Of a stretch of DNA of 59,301 bases, positions 1 to 9,229 are shown piece after piece. Origin of the DNA: Kineosporia sp. A_224 (GTDB lineage: Bacteria > Actinomycetota > Actinomycetes > Actinomycetales > Kineosporiaceae); contig NZ_MWLN01000191.1 of assembly GCF_002198655.1 (NCBI RefSeq), positions 270,839 to 330,139 on the forward strand. The letters run 5' to 3'. The notes under the pieces were generated by a model. The model did not search any database. It was not told the DNA's origin and saw only the letters and a list, made by a program, of their open reading frames with translations. Position 1 is the first letter of the stretch. Each line of letters starts with the position of its first letter. Made by a program: the position numbers and the translations under genes.

Positions 1-32
1 GGGGCGATCGCGGACAGGGTGGAGGCGGAACC

Positions 33-88
33 GTTGCGGGTCGGACGGTGCGGGTCGGACGGTGCGGGTCGGATGGTGCGGGTCAGAT
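33..88. repeat. Four tandem copies of a 14-bp repeat
   Basis: Four head-to-tail 14-bp units of the form GGTGCGGGTCGGAC, with one or two changes in the first and last unit, lie just downstream of the ABC ATPase gene. The last unit runs over its stop codon (83-85 on the minus strand). The repeat is short and perfectly phased, so it may vary in copy number by slippage. No terminator hairpin is evident here. Confidence 0.85.
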
Positions 89-859
89 GGTCTGGTGGCC
101 GGCGGCGCCGACGATCCACGCCACCAGGCGTTCGTGGTTCTCGGCCGTGGGGACCGTCTCCCCGACCGACCGGCCGCGGCGCAGGACGATGGCCCGGTCG
201 GCGACCGCCATCACCTGGTCCATGCTGTGCGAGATGAGGATCACGGCGACGCCGTCGTCCTTGAGGCGCCGGACGAGGTCGAGGACCCGCGCCGACTCCC
301 GCAGGCCGAGCGCCGCCGTCGGCTCGTCGAGGATGACGAGCTTCGAGGAGAACGCCACGGCCCGGGCGACCGCCACGGCCTGCCGCTGGCCGCCGGACAT
401 GAGCGCGACCGGGGCGTCGAGGTCCGGCAGGCTGACCTGGAGGCGGTCGAGCAGCTCGCGGGTCCGGTCGGTCATCTGCCGGTGCCGCATGAGCCGCAGC
501 GCACGCGGCATCCGGGACGGCCCGGCCAGCTCGCGACCGGCGAAGAAGTTGGCTGCCGCGTCGAGGTTGTCGAAGAGCGCGAGGTCCTGGTAGACGGTCT
601 CCACCCCGTGCGCCCGCACCGCCATCGCTCCCGCCGCGGTGATGTCGACGCCGTCGAGCAGGACGGTCCCGGAGTCGAGCCGGTGGACACCGCTGATGGC
701 TTTGATGAGCGTGGACTTCCCGGCGCCGTTGTCACCGAGCAGGGCGACCACCTCGCCGCGGCCGACGTCGAAGGAGACTCCGTCGAGGGCCCGGACCGCA
801 CCGAAGCGCTTGGCGGCGTCCCGCACCTGCAGCACGGGCGGTGCGGAGGTCGTGGTCAC
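83..859 (-). CDS. Sugar ABC transporter ATP-binding protein (single ABC domain, FrcA/XylG-like)
   Basis: This 258-aa ATPase would power a carbohydrate importer at the cytoplasmic membrane. Near the N-terminus it has Walker A GDNGAGKST, then the Q-loop region VETVYQDLALFDN, a signature-like MSGGQRQAVAVARAVA, Walker B KLVILDEPTAAL and the switch histidine in ILISHSM. It has one ABC domain, unlike the double-domain RbsA/MglA proteins, and so resembles FrcA-type subunits. The GTG start at 857-859 overlaps the permease stop as GTGA, indicating translational coupling. No substrate-binding protein gene lies next to it inside the window; it could lie to the left of position 1 or elsewhere. The substrate cannot be told from the sequence. 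Confidence 0.9.
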   Translation of the reverse strand: MTTTSAPPVLQVRDAAKRFGAVRALDGVSFDVGRGEVVALLGDNGAGKSTLIKAISGVHRLDSGTVLLDGVDITAAGAMAVRAHGVETVYQDLALFDNLDAAANFFAGRELAGPSRMPRALRLMRHRQMTDRTRELLDRLQVSLPDLDAPVALMSGGQRQAVAVARAVAFSSKLVILDEPTAALGLRESARVLDLVRRLKDDGVAVILISHSMDQVMAVADRAIVLRRGRSVGETVPTAENHERLVAWIVGAAGHQTI

Positions 860-1944
860 GGCGCGCTCACCGCCTGCAGGCTGCGGAACCGGCTCTCCAG
901 GTGCCCCCGGACGACGTCGAGCTCGACGGCGACGACGATGACCACGCCGGTGGCCATGTACTGCCAGTTCGGGTCGATGCCCAGCAGGTTGAGCCCGTTG
1001 CGCATCACCGCGATGACGAAGGCGCCGGTCAGCGCGTTGAGCACCGTCCCGCGGCCGCCGAGGAAGCTCGCGCCGCCGATGATGACCGCCGCGATCGCGT
1101 CGAGCTCGGCCAGGGCGCCGGCCGTCGGTGACCCGGCGTCCGCCCGGCCCATCGTCAGCAGCGCGGCCACCCCGGCGAGCAGACCGCAGACGGCGTAGAC
1201 GGAGACGAGGACCGAGGGCACCGGGATCCCGTTGCGGACCGCGGCCTCGGGGTTGCCGCCGACCGCGTAGACCCAGCGCCCCCAGACGAGCCCGCGGGTC
1301 GCGAGGACGAGCAGGGCGGCGACCACGACGACGACGAAGGTCGCCGTCGGGAACCACCCGATGTCGCCGCCACCGGGGACGGCGGCGATCCGGCCGGCAC
1401 CGACCTCGTCCACCAGCGGCGGCGCCCCCTGGATGGTCTCGCTGTGGGAGAGGTAGAGGGCCAGCCCGCTCGCCGCGGTGAGCATCGCGAGCGTGGGGAT
1501 GAACGGGTGCGGCAGCCGGCCCTTGACGAACAGCAGGCCGTTCACCAGCCCGACGGCCGTGCCCGTCGCGAGCGCCGCGGCGACGGCGAGCACCGTGGAC
1601 GACTGGTGCTGCCACACGAGCGCCCCCACGACGGCGCTCAACGAGAGGTTCGACCCGACCGACAGGTCGATGCCGCGGGTCACGACGACGAGCAGCTGCC
1701 CGAGCGCCAGGACGCAGATCACGGCCGACTGGTTGAGGACGTTGCCGATGTTCTCCAGCGACCAGAAGACGTCCGAGACCAGGCCGAGCACGAGGACGAG
1801 CAGGCCCAGGATCGCCGCAGGTCCCGCACGCAGGACCGCCAGCGCGAGCGTCAGCCCACGCGCTGCCGCCGCGGCCCGGGGCGGCTCCTGGGGAGCACTG
1901 CCGCCGGCCACGGCGAGCGCCGTCTGCGGAGCTTGTCGGGCCAC
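856..1944 (-). CDS. Sugar ABC transporter permease (RbsC/XylH family)
   Basis: This 362-aa very hydrophobic protein should form the membrane channel of the importer powered by the downstream ATPase. It has roughly eight to ten membrane segments and the conserved permease stretch IAAVIIGGASFLGGRGTV, followed by GLNLLGIDPNWQYMATGVVI, both typical of the RbsC/AraH/XylH family. The start is GTG at 1944, preceded on the minus strand by a GGAAGGGG ribosome-binding sequence. A TAACGT -10 candidate lies at 1973-1978. It is the first gene of a two-gene operon and is divergent from the GntR regulator at 2076, which is the obvious candidate controller. Confidence 0.9.
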   Translation of the reverse strand: MARQAPQTALAVAGGSAPQEPPRAAAAARGLTLALAVLRAGPAAILGLLVLVLGLVSDVFWSLENIGNVLNQSAVICVLALGQLLVVVTRGIDLSVGSNLSLSAVVGALVWQHQSSTVLAVAAALATGTAVGLVNGLLFVKGRLPHPFIPTLAMLTAASGLALYLSHSETIQGAPPLVDEVGAGRIAAVPGGGDIGWFPTATFVVVVVAALLVLATRGLVWGRWVYAVGGNPEAAVRNGIPVPSVLVSVYAVCGLLAGVAALLTMGRADAGSPTAGALAELDAIAAVIIGGASFLGGRGTVLNALTGAFVIAVMRNGLNLLGIDPNWQYMATGVVIVVAVELDVVRGHLESRFRSLQAVSAP

Positions 1945-1991
1945 GTCGCCCCTTCCTGTGCTGGTGGGCCGGAACGTTAGCGATCCGATCC

Positions 1992-2045
1992 CATAGAGTC
2001 AACAGACAATTTCCTATAGGATCCTTCCTGGAGACGTCCTCTATG
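1992..2045. promoter_or_regulatory. Candidate GntR operator cluster in divergent promoter region
   Basis: The 131-bp gap between the permease and the GntR gene is much more AT-rich than its surroundings. CATAGAG (1992-1998) and CTCTATG (2039-2045) are exact inverted copies, and the perfect palindrome TCCTATAGGA (2012-2021) sits between them. A TATGAT -10 candidate for the GntR gene (2042-2047) overlaps the right element. The arrangement fits autoregulation plus control of the transporter. That the GntR protein binds here is inference. Confidence 0.55.
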
Positions 2046-2075
2046 ATGCGCTGAGCGACGACAGCATGGAGACCC

Positions 2076-2804
2076 GTGGAGCACCCCGACCTCGCACCCG
2101 CCGCGGACGCCCCGGCGTTCGTCGAGCGCCTCGCGCGGCGTCAGCCGCTCGTCGACGACGTGCACGACGTCCTCGTCGACATGCTCATGAACCACGCGTT
2201 CGAGCCCGGCTCCCGGCTGAACATCGAGGCGCTCGCCCGCGCCCTGGGGGTCTCGCCGACCCCGGTCCGGGAGGCGCTCGCACGCATGGAGGCCGGCGGT
2301 CTGGTCGTCAAGGAGCCGCGCCGCAGCTACACCGTGGCGCCGCTCATCGGGCTGGAGGAGCTCAGGTCGCTCATCGACTTCCGGCTCATCGTCGAGCCCG
2401 CGGCCGCGGCGGCCGCGGCGCGCGCCGTGACCGCCGAGCAGGCCGCCGCGCTGCGCGCGTTCGCCCGTACCGGGGGCAGCGGCGGCAACAACGACGCGGC
2501 GGCCAACCGGCTCGACATGCTGTACGACGCGACGTTCCACGACCGGGTCGCTGAGCTGTCCGGCAACCCGTGGCTGCGCGAGTCGCTCGGGCACCTGCGC
2601 AGCCATCTGCACATGTACCGGCTCTACCACCACGCGCAGCAGGCCGCGGCCACCAAGCCCGAGCACCTCGCGATCGCCAAGGCGATCGCCCAGCGCGACC
2701 CCGACGCCGCGGCGGAGGCAATGCGCGCCCACCTGACCACGGCGATGCGCCGGATCGACGACGTCTTCGCCTCGGGCCAGGCCGCGATCCCGCCGACGGC
2801 CTGA
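2076..2804 (+). CDS. GntR family transcriptional regulator with FCD ligand domain
   Basis: This 242-aa cytoplasmic regulator has an N-terminal winged helix (about residues 25-95) containing LNIEALARALGVSPTPVREALARMEA in short pieces (SPTPVREAL is the hallmark), followed by an all-alpha FCD domain (about residues 100-230) with the metal/ligand-type residues LYDATFHDRV and LRSHLHMYRLYHH. The GTG start at 2076 is preceded by a GGAG ribosome-binding site. It is divergent from the sugar ABC operon and probably controls it in response to a carboxylated or sugar-derived ligand. The CoA-transferase operon converges from the other side (3535 to 2840). Family assignment is secure; the ligand is unknown. 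Confidence 0.9.
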   Translation: MEHPDLAPAADAPAFVERLARRQPLVDDVHDVLVDMLMNHAFEPGSRLNIEALARALGVSPTPVREALARMEAGGLVVKEPRRSYTVAPLIGLEELRSLIDFRLIVEPAAAAAAARAVTAEQAAALRAFARTGGSGGNNDAAANRLDMLYDATFHDRVAELSGNPWLRESLGHLRSHLHMYRLYHHAQQAAATKPEHLAIAKAIAQRDPDAAAEAMRAHLTTAMRRIDDVFASGQAAIPPTA

Positions 2805-2839
2805 GCTCCGGGCCGGCCGCGGGCGCCGACCTGCGGCGA

Positions 2840-3535
2840 CTACCCCCGGCCGAGCCGCTCGACGAGCGCCCGGGCGCTGCAGCCGAACGTCTCGCGCAGC
2901 ACCGCGCCGTCCGGCCCGAGGTCGAAGACCGCGTGGTCGGTGTAGAGCCGGGAGACGCAGGCCAGCCCGGTGAGCGGATAGGTGCACGCCGGCACGAGCT
3001 TGGACGTGCCGTCCTTGGCGAACAGGGTCATCATCACGAAGACCTGCCTGGCACCGGTCGCGAGGTCCATCGCCCCGCCCACCGCCGGGATCGCGTCCGG
3101 CGCACCGGTGTGCCAGTTGGCGAGGTCCCCGCGGGCGGAGACCTGGAACGCCCCCAGGACGCAGACGTCGAGGTGCCCGCCGCGCATCATCGCGAAGGAG
3201 TCCGCGTGGTGGAAGTACGCGGCCCCCGGCAGCTCGGTGACCGGGATCTTGCCGGCGTTCGTCAGGTCCGGGTCGACCTCGTCGCCGACGGCGGCCGGGC
3301 CCATGTTGAGCATGCCGTTCTCGGTGTGCAGGACGACGCCGGAGTCTGCCGGGAGGTGCTCGGCGACGAGCGTCGGCTGCCCGATCCCGAGGTTGACGAA
3401 CGAACCGGCCGGGATGTCGCGGGCCACCAGGGCCGCCATCGCGTGCTTGTCGAGCGGCCCGGGTGCCGTCATCGGGACGGCGTCCAGGTCGGCCGGCCCG
3501 GCCAGCACACCGGCGACCAGGGCGTGCGTGCTCAC
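2840..3535 (-). CDS. pcaJ: 3-oxoadipate CoA-transferase subunit B (PcaJ/ScoB-like)
   Basis: This is the beta subunit (231 aa) of a heterodimeric 3-oxoacid CoA-transferase. It carries the family motif TENGMLNMGP near residue 70, whose glutamate is the CoA-accepting nucleophile in this family, and NLGIGQPTL just before it. It would move CoA from succinyl-CoA to 3-oxoadipate in the beta-ketoadipate route for aromatic compounds. The GTG start at 3535 overlaps the stop of subunit A (GTGA). It is the last gene of the thiolase-A-B operon. An acetoacetate-specific transferase is the alternative, but the thiolase and LysR neighbours favour the aromatic pathway. Confidence 0.85.
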   Translation of the reverse strand: MSTHALVAGVLAGPADLDAVPMTAPGPLDKHAMAALVARDIPAGSFVNLGIGQPTLVAEHLPADSGVVLHTENGMLNMGPAAVGDEVDPDLTNAGKIPVTELPGAAYFHHADSFAMMRGGHLDVCVLGAFQVSARGDLANWHTGAPDAIPAVGGAMDLATGARQVFVMMTLFAKDGTSKLVPACTYPLTGLACVSRLYTDHAVFDLGPDGAVLRETFGCSARALVERLGRG

Positions 3536-4193
3536 GACCCCACCTCCACGACCCGGTCGACGTAGAGGCCCGGGGTGACGACCGCCTCCGGGTCGAGGGC
3601 TCCGACGTCGACCACCTCCCGGACCTGGGCGACGACGGTCGTCGCGGCGGTCGCCATCACGGGACCGAAGTTGCGCGCGGTCTTGCGGTAGACGAGGTTG
3701 CCCATCCGGTCGGCGCGGTACGCACCGATGAGCGCGACGTCACCGCGCAGCGGGTACTCCAGCACGTGGCTGCGGCCGTCGATCTCACGGGTCTCCTTGC
3801 CCTCGGCGAGCGGCGTGCCCGCCCCGGTCGGGCAGTAGAAGGCGCCGATCCCGGCGCCGGCGGCCCTCATCCGCTCGGCGAGCGTGCCCTGCGGCACGAG
3901 CTCGAGCTCGACGCGACCCTGCCGGTAGAGGCCGTCGAAGACCCAGGAGTCGGCCTGGCGGGGGAAGGAGCAGACCACCTTGCGGACCCGGCCGGCGGCG
4001 AGCAGCGCGGCCAGCCCGGTGTCCCCGTTGCCGGCGTTGTTCGAGACGACGGTCAGGTCGGTGGCGCCCTGCCGGATCAGCGCGTCGATGAGTGCGACCG
4101 GCATCCCGGCCATCCCGAAGCCGCCGACGAGGACGGTCGAGCCGTCGCGGACGCCGGCCACCGCCTCGTCCGGGTCGGCGCAGAGCAGGGTGG

Positions 4194-4197
<4 letters not shown>
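3532..4197 (-). CDS. pcaI: 3-oxoadipate CoA-transferase subunit A (PcaI/ScoA-like)
   Basis: This 221-aa alpha subunit begins with DEAVAGVRDGSTVLVGGFGMAG, here given in parts: the glycine-rich VLVGGFGMAGMP is typical of CoA-transferase family I subunit A. Later motifs include LTVVSNNAGNGD, GIGAFYCPTGAGTPLAEGK and YRKTARNFGPVMA. It pairs with the downstream subunit B. The ATG at 4195-4197 overlaps the thiolase stop as ATGA, and its own stop overlaps subunit B as GTGA, so all three genes are translationally coupled. The protein would act in the cytoplasm to activate 3-oxoadipate before thiolysis. Confidence 0.87.
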
Positions 4198-5393
<1,196 letters not shown>

Positions 5394-5400
5394 AGACGCG

Positions 5401-5406
5401 ACGCTA
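5401..5406 (-). promoter_or_regulatory. -10 box for leaderless thiolase operon transcript
   Basis: On the minus strand TAGCGT is followed by exactly seven bases and then the GTG start of the thiolase gene at 5393. With the usual 6-7 base gap between a -10 box and the start point, the first transcribed base would be the start codon itself. No Shine-Dalgarno sequence is present. Confidence 0.5.
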
Positions 5407-5468
5407 CGCGGATTCACCGATATTCTCCAAGACCAGGATCGCGTCCGATTGAGACTCAGGAAGTATCT

Positions 5469-6371
5469 ATGGAGCTGCGTCACCTGCGCTACTTCGCGAT
5501 GGTCGCGCAGGAGCGGCACTTCGGCCGGGCCGCCGAGCGCCTGCACATGGCGCAACCGCCGCTGTCCCAGCAGATCCGTGCGCTCGAGCGCGAGCTCGGG
5601 GTCGAGCTGCTGCGGCGGACGACCCGGCGGGTGGACCTGACCGCCGCGGGGTCGGCGTACCTGGAGCGGGTCCGCCGGGTGCTCGCCGACCTGGACGACG
5701 CGGCCCAGGAGGCCCGGCTGGTGGCCACCGGCAGCGTCGGGACGCTGACCGTCGGCTGCGTCGGCTCGGTCACCTACAGCCTGCTCCCCCGGCTCGCCCG
5801 CGGCCTGACGGCCGCGCTGCCCGGCGTCGAGTTCTCCTTCCGCGGGGAGATGCTCGTCCCGGACCAGCTCGCGGCGCTGCGGTCGGGCGACATCGACCTC
5901 GCGCTGCTGCGCACGCCCGTCCACGAGCCGTCGGTCGTCGTGCTCCCGCTGCGGCAGGACCGGCTCGTCGTCGCGCTGCCGGCCGACCACGCCCTCGCCG
6001 GGCGGCGCCGGCTCGCCGTCCGGGACCTGCGCGACGTCGACCTGCTCGTGCACACCGGAGGGGGCGGCTCGGTGATGTTCGACCGGGTCGTGGGCCTCTG
6101 CCGGGACGCCGGCTTCGAGCCGCGGGTGCGGCACGAGGCGGCCGAGACGTCGACCCTGCTCACCCTGGTGTCGGGCGGGCTCGGCGTCGCCGTCGTCCCG
6201 GAGCCGGCGACCACCCTCGGGCTGCCGGGCGTCGTGCACCTGCCGCTGCGGGGTGCCGGGACCGTCGAGCTGGCCCTCGCGCGGCTGCGGGACCGGGCCG
6301 AGCCGCACCTGCTGCGGGCGGCGGACGCGGTCGTCGACCTGGTCGCGGCATCCGCGGGACCACGGACGTGA
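5469..6371 (+). CDS. LysR family transcriptional regulator (CatR/BenM-like)
   Basis: This 300-aa regulator starts with the classic LysR helix-turn-helix: MELRHLRYFAMVAQERHFGR, then AAERLHMAQPPLSQQIRALE (about residues 1-60), matching the CatR/CbnR/BenM branch closely. The rest forms the periplasmic-binding-like effector domain. ATG at 5469 follows AGGAAG at a good distance; a TATTCT -10 candidate lies about 40 bases upstream. It is divergent from the thiolase/CoA-transferase operon, the standard arrangement for LysR activators of aromatic catabolism, so it probably senses a pathway intermediate such as muconate or 3-oxoadipate. The effector is inference. Confidence 0.92.
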   Translation: MELRHLRYFAMVAQERHFGRAAERLHMAQPPLSQQIRALERELGVELLRRTTRRVDLTAAGSAYLERVRRVLADLDDAAQEARLVATGSVGTLTVGCVGSVTYSLLPRLARGLTAALPGVEFSFRGEMLVPDQLAALRSGDIDLALLRTPVHEPSVVVLPLRQDRLVVALPADHALAGRRRLAVRDLRDVDLLVHTGGGGSVMFDRVVGLCRDAGFEPRVRHEAAETSTLLTLVSGGLGVAVVPEPATTLGLPGVVHLPLRGAGTVELALARLRDRAEPHLLRAADAVVDLVAASAGPRT

Positions 6372-6401
6372 CGACCGCCTGACGACCGCCTGACGACCGA
6401 C
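6369..6401. repeat. Three tandem 11-bp units at end of LysR gene
   Basis: TGACGACCGCC is repeated three times head to tail (last unit with one change). The first unit includes the LysR stop codon, and the third runs into the GACGTC site upstream of the P-type ATPase promoter. Function unknown; slippage origin is likely. Confidence 0.7.
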
Positions 6402-6464
6402 GTCCGGGGCACGCACGGCGCGGACCTCGGTACCGTGGACGACGTCGCCCCGGACCCCGGTGAC
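6399..6464 (+). promoter_or_regulatory. P-type ATPase promoter with upstream GACGTC site and 18-nt leader motif
   Basis: A -10 box TACCGT (6431-6436) follows the palindrome GACGTC (6399-6404) with the centre 29.5 bases upstream. Ten bases after the -10 box, at the expected transcript start, lies GCCCCGGACCCCGGTGAC (6447-6464). Nearly the same 18-mer occurs at the same place in the promoters at 10764 and 20908. The ATPase start codon is 47 bases further on, preceded by GAAGGA. Confidence 0.55.
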
Positions 6465-6511
6465 GGACGACCCGGCCGCCGCCGGGCCGCGAGCCGTCCC
6501 GAAGGATCCCG

Positions 6512-9229
6512 ATGCCGGACACGACGGCACTGCTGAGCGCCGCCGGTGCGGACGCGCCCGACGTGCTGCGCTCGCTCGACGTCACCCTCGAGGCCGGTCT
6601 GACCTCCGACGAGGCGGCACGGCGGCTGCTGCGCGACGGCCCGAACGCCGTCGCGTCCCACGAGGCCCGACCGCTCGCCGTCCTCTGGCACCAGCTGCGC
6701 TCACCGCTGCTGGGGCTGCTCCTCGTCGCGGCCGCGGCGTCCGCGCTCGTCGGCGAGCGCGGCAGCGCGGCGATCATTGCCGTCATCGTCGGGCTGTCGG
6801 TCGCCCTCGGCTTCGTCAACGAGTTCCGCGCCGAGCGGGCCGCGGAGGACCTGCACGACCGGATCGTGCACCGCGCGCGCGTGCTGCGCGACGGCCGGCA
6901 CGTGCTCGTGGACGTCACCACGCTCGTCGTCGGCGACGTCGTCGCCCTGGCGCTCGGCGACATCGTGCCGGCGGACCTGCGCCTCGTCGAGACGGACGGG
7001 CTGGAGTGCGACGAGTCGGTCCTCACCGGTGAGTCGCTCCCCGCGGACAAGGGCGTCACGGCGACCGCGCCGGGCACCGCGATCGCGGACCTGTCCGACG
7101 CCGCCCTCATGGGGACCGTCGTCCACGCCGGCCGCGGTGTCGCGGTCGTCGTCGCCACCGGTCCGCGGACCCAGCTCGGCGCGATCGCCGCGGGCCTGCG
7201 GACCCGCCCGCTCGACACCGAGTTCCAGGTCGGTCTTCGCCGGTTCTCGATGCTCCTGGTGCGCGTCGCGGCGACCCTGACCACCGCGATCTTCGTGCTG
7301 AACGTGCTGCTCGGCCGGCCGCTCCTGGACGCCCTGCTGTTCTCGCTGGCGATCGCGGTCGGCATCACCCCGCAGCTGCTCCCCGCGGTCGTGTCGTCGA
7401 GCCTGGCGGCCGGCTCGGGGCGGATGCGCAGGCGCCGCGTCCTCGTGAAGCGGCTGGTGTGCATCGAGGACCTCGGGGACGTCGACGTCCTCTTCACCGA
7501 CAAGACCGGCACCCTGACGGACGGCCGGGTCCGTTACGCCGCAGCGGTTCCCGGGGCGCGGTGGGCGGACGGCGCGGCCGCCGACCCGACGGTCCCGCCC
7601 GGGTACGCCATGCCCGCCCCGGACGGCGACGCGCTGCGCTGGGGCCTGCTGTGCACCGAGTCAGGCGGCTCCGCCGACGGCGCGGCGGCGGGAGCCAACC
7701 CGCTCGACGAAGCGCTGTGGGACGCCCCGGAGGCGGTGTCGCTGCAGCCCTGGCTCGACCGGTACACCCATCTGTCCGTGCTGCCGTTCGACCACGGGCG
7801 ACGGATGGTCTCGGTCCTCGTGCGCAGCCGGTCCGGGGACCTCACGCTCGTCACCAAGGGCGCGCCGGAGACGGTCCTGGAGCGGTGCACCGACGTGCCG
7901 CCGAAGGCGCGGGAGGCCCTGGCGGCGCAGTTCGCCACCGGCCACCGGGTCGTCGCCGTGGCCAGCCGGCCGCGCGCGGACGCCGGGCCGCTCACCCCCG
8001 ACGACGAGCACGGCCTGCACCTCGTCGGGCTGCTCGTCTTCCTCGACCCGCCGAAAGCCGGTGCGGCCCAGGCCCTCGCGCGGCTCGCCGGGCTCGGCGT
8101 CACCGTGAAGGTGGTGACCGGGGACAACGCGGCGGTCGCCGTCACGGTGTGCCGCACCCTCGGGCTGCTGCCCGCCGCACCGGACGGCGACGACGGCACG
8201 CCCGGTGCCGGCGTGCTCACCGGCGCCGACCTCGACGCACTCGACGACGAGGCCCTCGCCGCCGCCATCCCGCTGACGACGGTGTTCGCCCGGGTCAGCC
8301 CCGAGCACAAGGCCCGGATCGTCCGGGTGCAGCGACTGAGCACCGGCGGCGTGGCGTTCCTCGGGGACGGCGTCAACGACGCCCTCGCGCTGCACGCCGC
8401 GGACGTCGGGATCTCGGTGGACTCCGCGACGGACGTCGCGAAGGACGCCGCCGACGTGATCCTCCTCGAGAAGGACCTCGACGTCCTCGCGGACGGCGTC
8501 ACCGAGGGGCGGCGGATCTTCGCGAACACGGTGAAGTACGTCCTCATGGGGACGTCCAGCAACTTCGGGAACATGTTCTCCGCGGCCGGTGCGTCCGTGT
8601 TCCTGTCGTTCCTGCCGATGCTTCCCTCGCAGATCCTGCTCAACAACCTGCTCTACGACGCCGGTCAGCTCGCGATCCCGACGGACGGCGTCGACGAGGA
8701 GCAGCTCCGCAAGCCGTCGCACTGGGACATCGGGTTCATCAAGCGCTTCATGCTGTTCTTCGGCCCGCTCAGCTCGCTCTTCGACGCGCTGACGTTCGTC
8801 GTCATGCTCGCGGTCTTCCACTCCGGCCCGGCGCAGTTCCGCTCCGGCTGGTTCGTCGAGTCGCTCGCGACGCAGACACTCGTCGTCTTCGTCATCCGGA
8901 CCCGGCGCGTCCCCTTCTTCCGCAGCCGCCCCAGCCGGGCCCTCATGCTCGCCGCCGCCGCGGTCGTCCTCGTCGGTGCGCTGCTCCCGGGCAGCCCGCT
9001 GAGCGGGGCGCTCGGCTTCCAGCCGCTGCCGTGGGCGTACTTCGCCGCCCTGGCCGGCATGGTCGTCGGGTACCTGGCCCTCATCGAGGCGGGCAAGCGG
9101 GTCTTCTTCTCGGCCGCGCGGACCGCCGCACCGGCGCTGCGGCGGCCGAGGCCGCACGCTCACCTGCGGCGCCGGGCCGCCTGGTTCAGCGCGCCGGGGC
9201 GCAGGACCCCGGTGCGCAGCGACAGGTAG
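6512..9229 (+). CDS. mgtA: Magnesium-translocating P-type ATPase (MgtA/MgtB type)
   Basis: This 905-aa protein should import Mg2+ (or a related cation) across the cytoplasmic membrane using ATP. It has the actuator-domain motif LTGES (Glu near residue 174), membrane motif VGITPQLLPAVV, phosphorylation site FTDKTGTLTDGR (Asp about residue 330), ATP-binding VTKGAPE, hinge FLGDGVNDALALHAADVGIS, and a C-terminal block with SQILLNNLLYDAGQLAIPTD that is diagnostic of MgtA/MgtB. ATG at 6512 has a GAAGGA ribosome site. The last 25 or so residues are basic, unlike the family, and are encoded antisense to the end of the convergent flippase-like gene (70-bp overlap). It heads the stress-like island. Confidence 0.92.
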   Translation: MPDTTALLSAAGADAPDVLRSLDVTLEAGLTSDEAARRLLRDGPNAVASHEARPLAVLWHQLRSPLLGLLLVAAAASALVGERGSAAIIAVIVGLSVALGFVNEFRAERAAEDLHDRIVHRARVLRDGRHVLVDVTTLVVGDVVALALGDIVPADLRLVETDGLECDESVLTGESLPADKGVTATAPGTAIADLSDAALMGTVVHAGRGVAVVVATGPRTQLGAIAAGLRTRPLDTEFQVGLRRFSMLLVRVAATLTTAIFVLNVLLGRPLLDALLFSLAIAVGITPQLLPAVVSSSLAAGSGRMRRRRVLVKRLVCIEDLGDVDVLFTDKTGTLTDGRVRYAAAVPGARWADGAAADPTVPPGYAMPAPDGDALRWGLLCTESGGSADGAAAGANPLDEALWDAPEAVSLQPWLDRYTHLSVLPFDHGRRMVSVLVRSRSGDLTLVTKGAPETVLERCTDVPPKAREALAAQFATGHRVVAVASRPRADAGPLTPDDEHGLHLVGLLVFLDPPKAGAAQALARLAGLGVTVKVVTGDNAAVAVTVCRTLGLLPAAPDGDDGTPGAGVLTGADLDALDDEALAAAIPLTTVFARVSPEHKARIVRVQRLSTGGVAFLGDGVNDALALHAADVGISVDSATDVAKDAADVILLEKDLDVLADGVTEGRRIFANTVKYVLMGTSSNFGNMFSAAGASVFLSFLPMLPSQILLNNLLYDAGQLAIPTDGVDEEQLRKPSHWDIGFIKRFMLFFGPLSSLFDALTFVVMLAVFHSGPAQFRSGWFVESLATQTLVVFVIRTRRVPFFRSRPSRALMLAAAAVVLVGALLPGSPLSGALGFQPLPWAYFAALAGMVVGYLALIEAGKRVFFSAARTAAPALRRPRPHAHLRRRAAWFSAPGRRTPVRSDR

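Noticed and set aside
33-88. CRISPR-like repeats
   Set aside because: Units are 14 bp and directly adjacent with no spacers, and no cas genes are present.
2327-2721. Small frames antisense to the GntR gene
   Set aside because: No ribosome sites, biased composition, wholly inside a real gene.
6447-6464. Known riboswitch or RNA thermometer for Mg2+ upstream of mgtA
   Set aside because: The leader is too short for an M-box or ydaO/yuaA type aptamer, and the same motif precedes unrelated genes.
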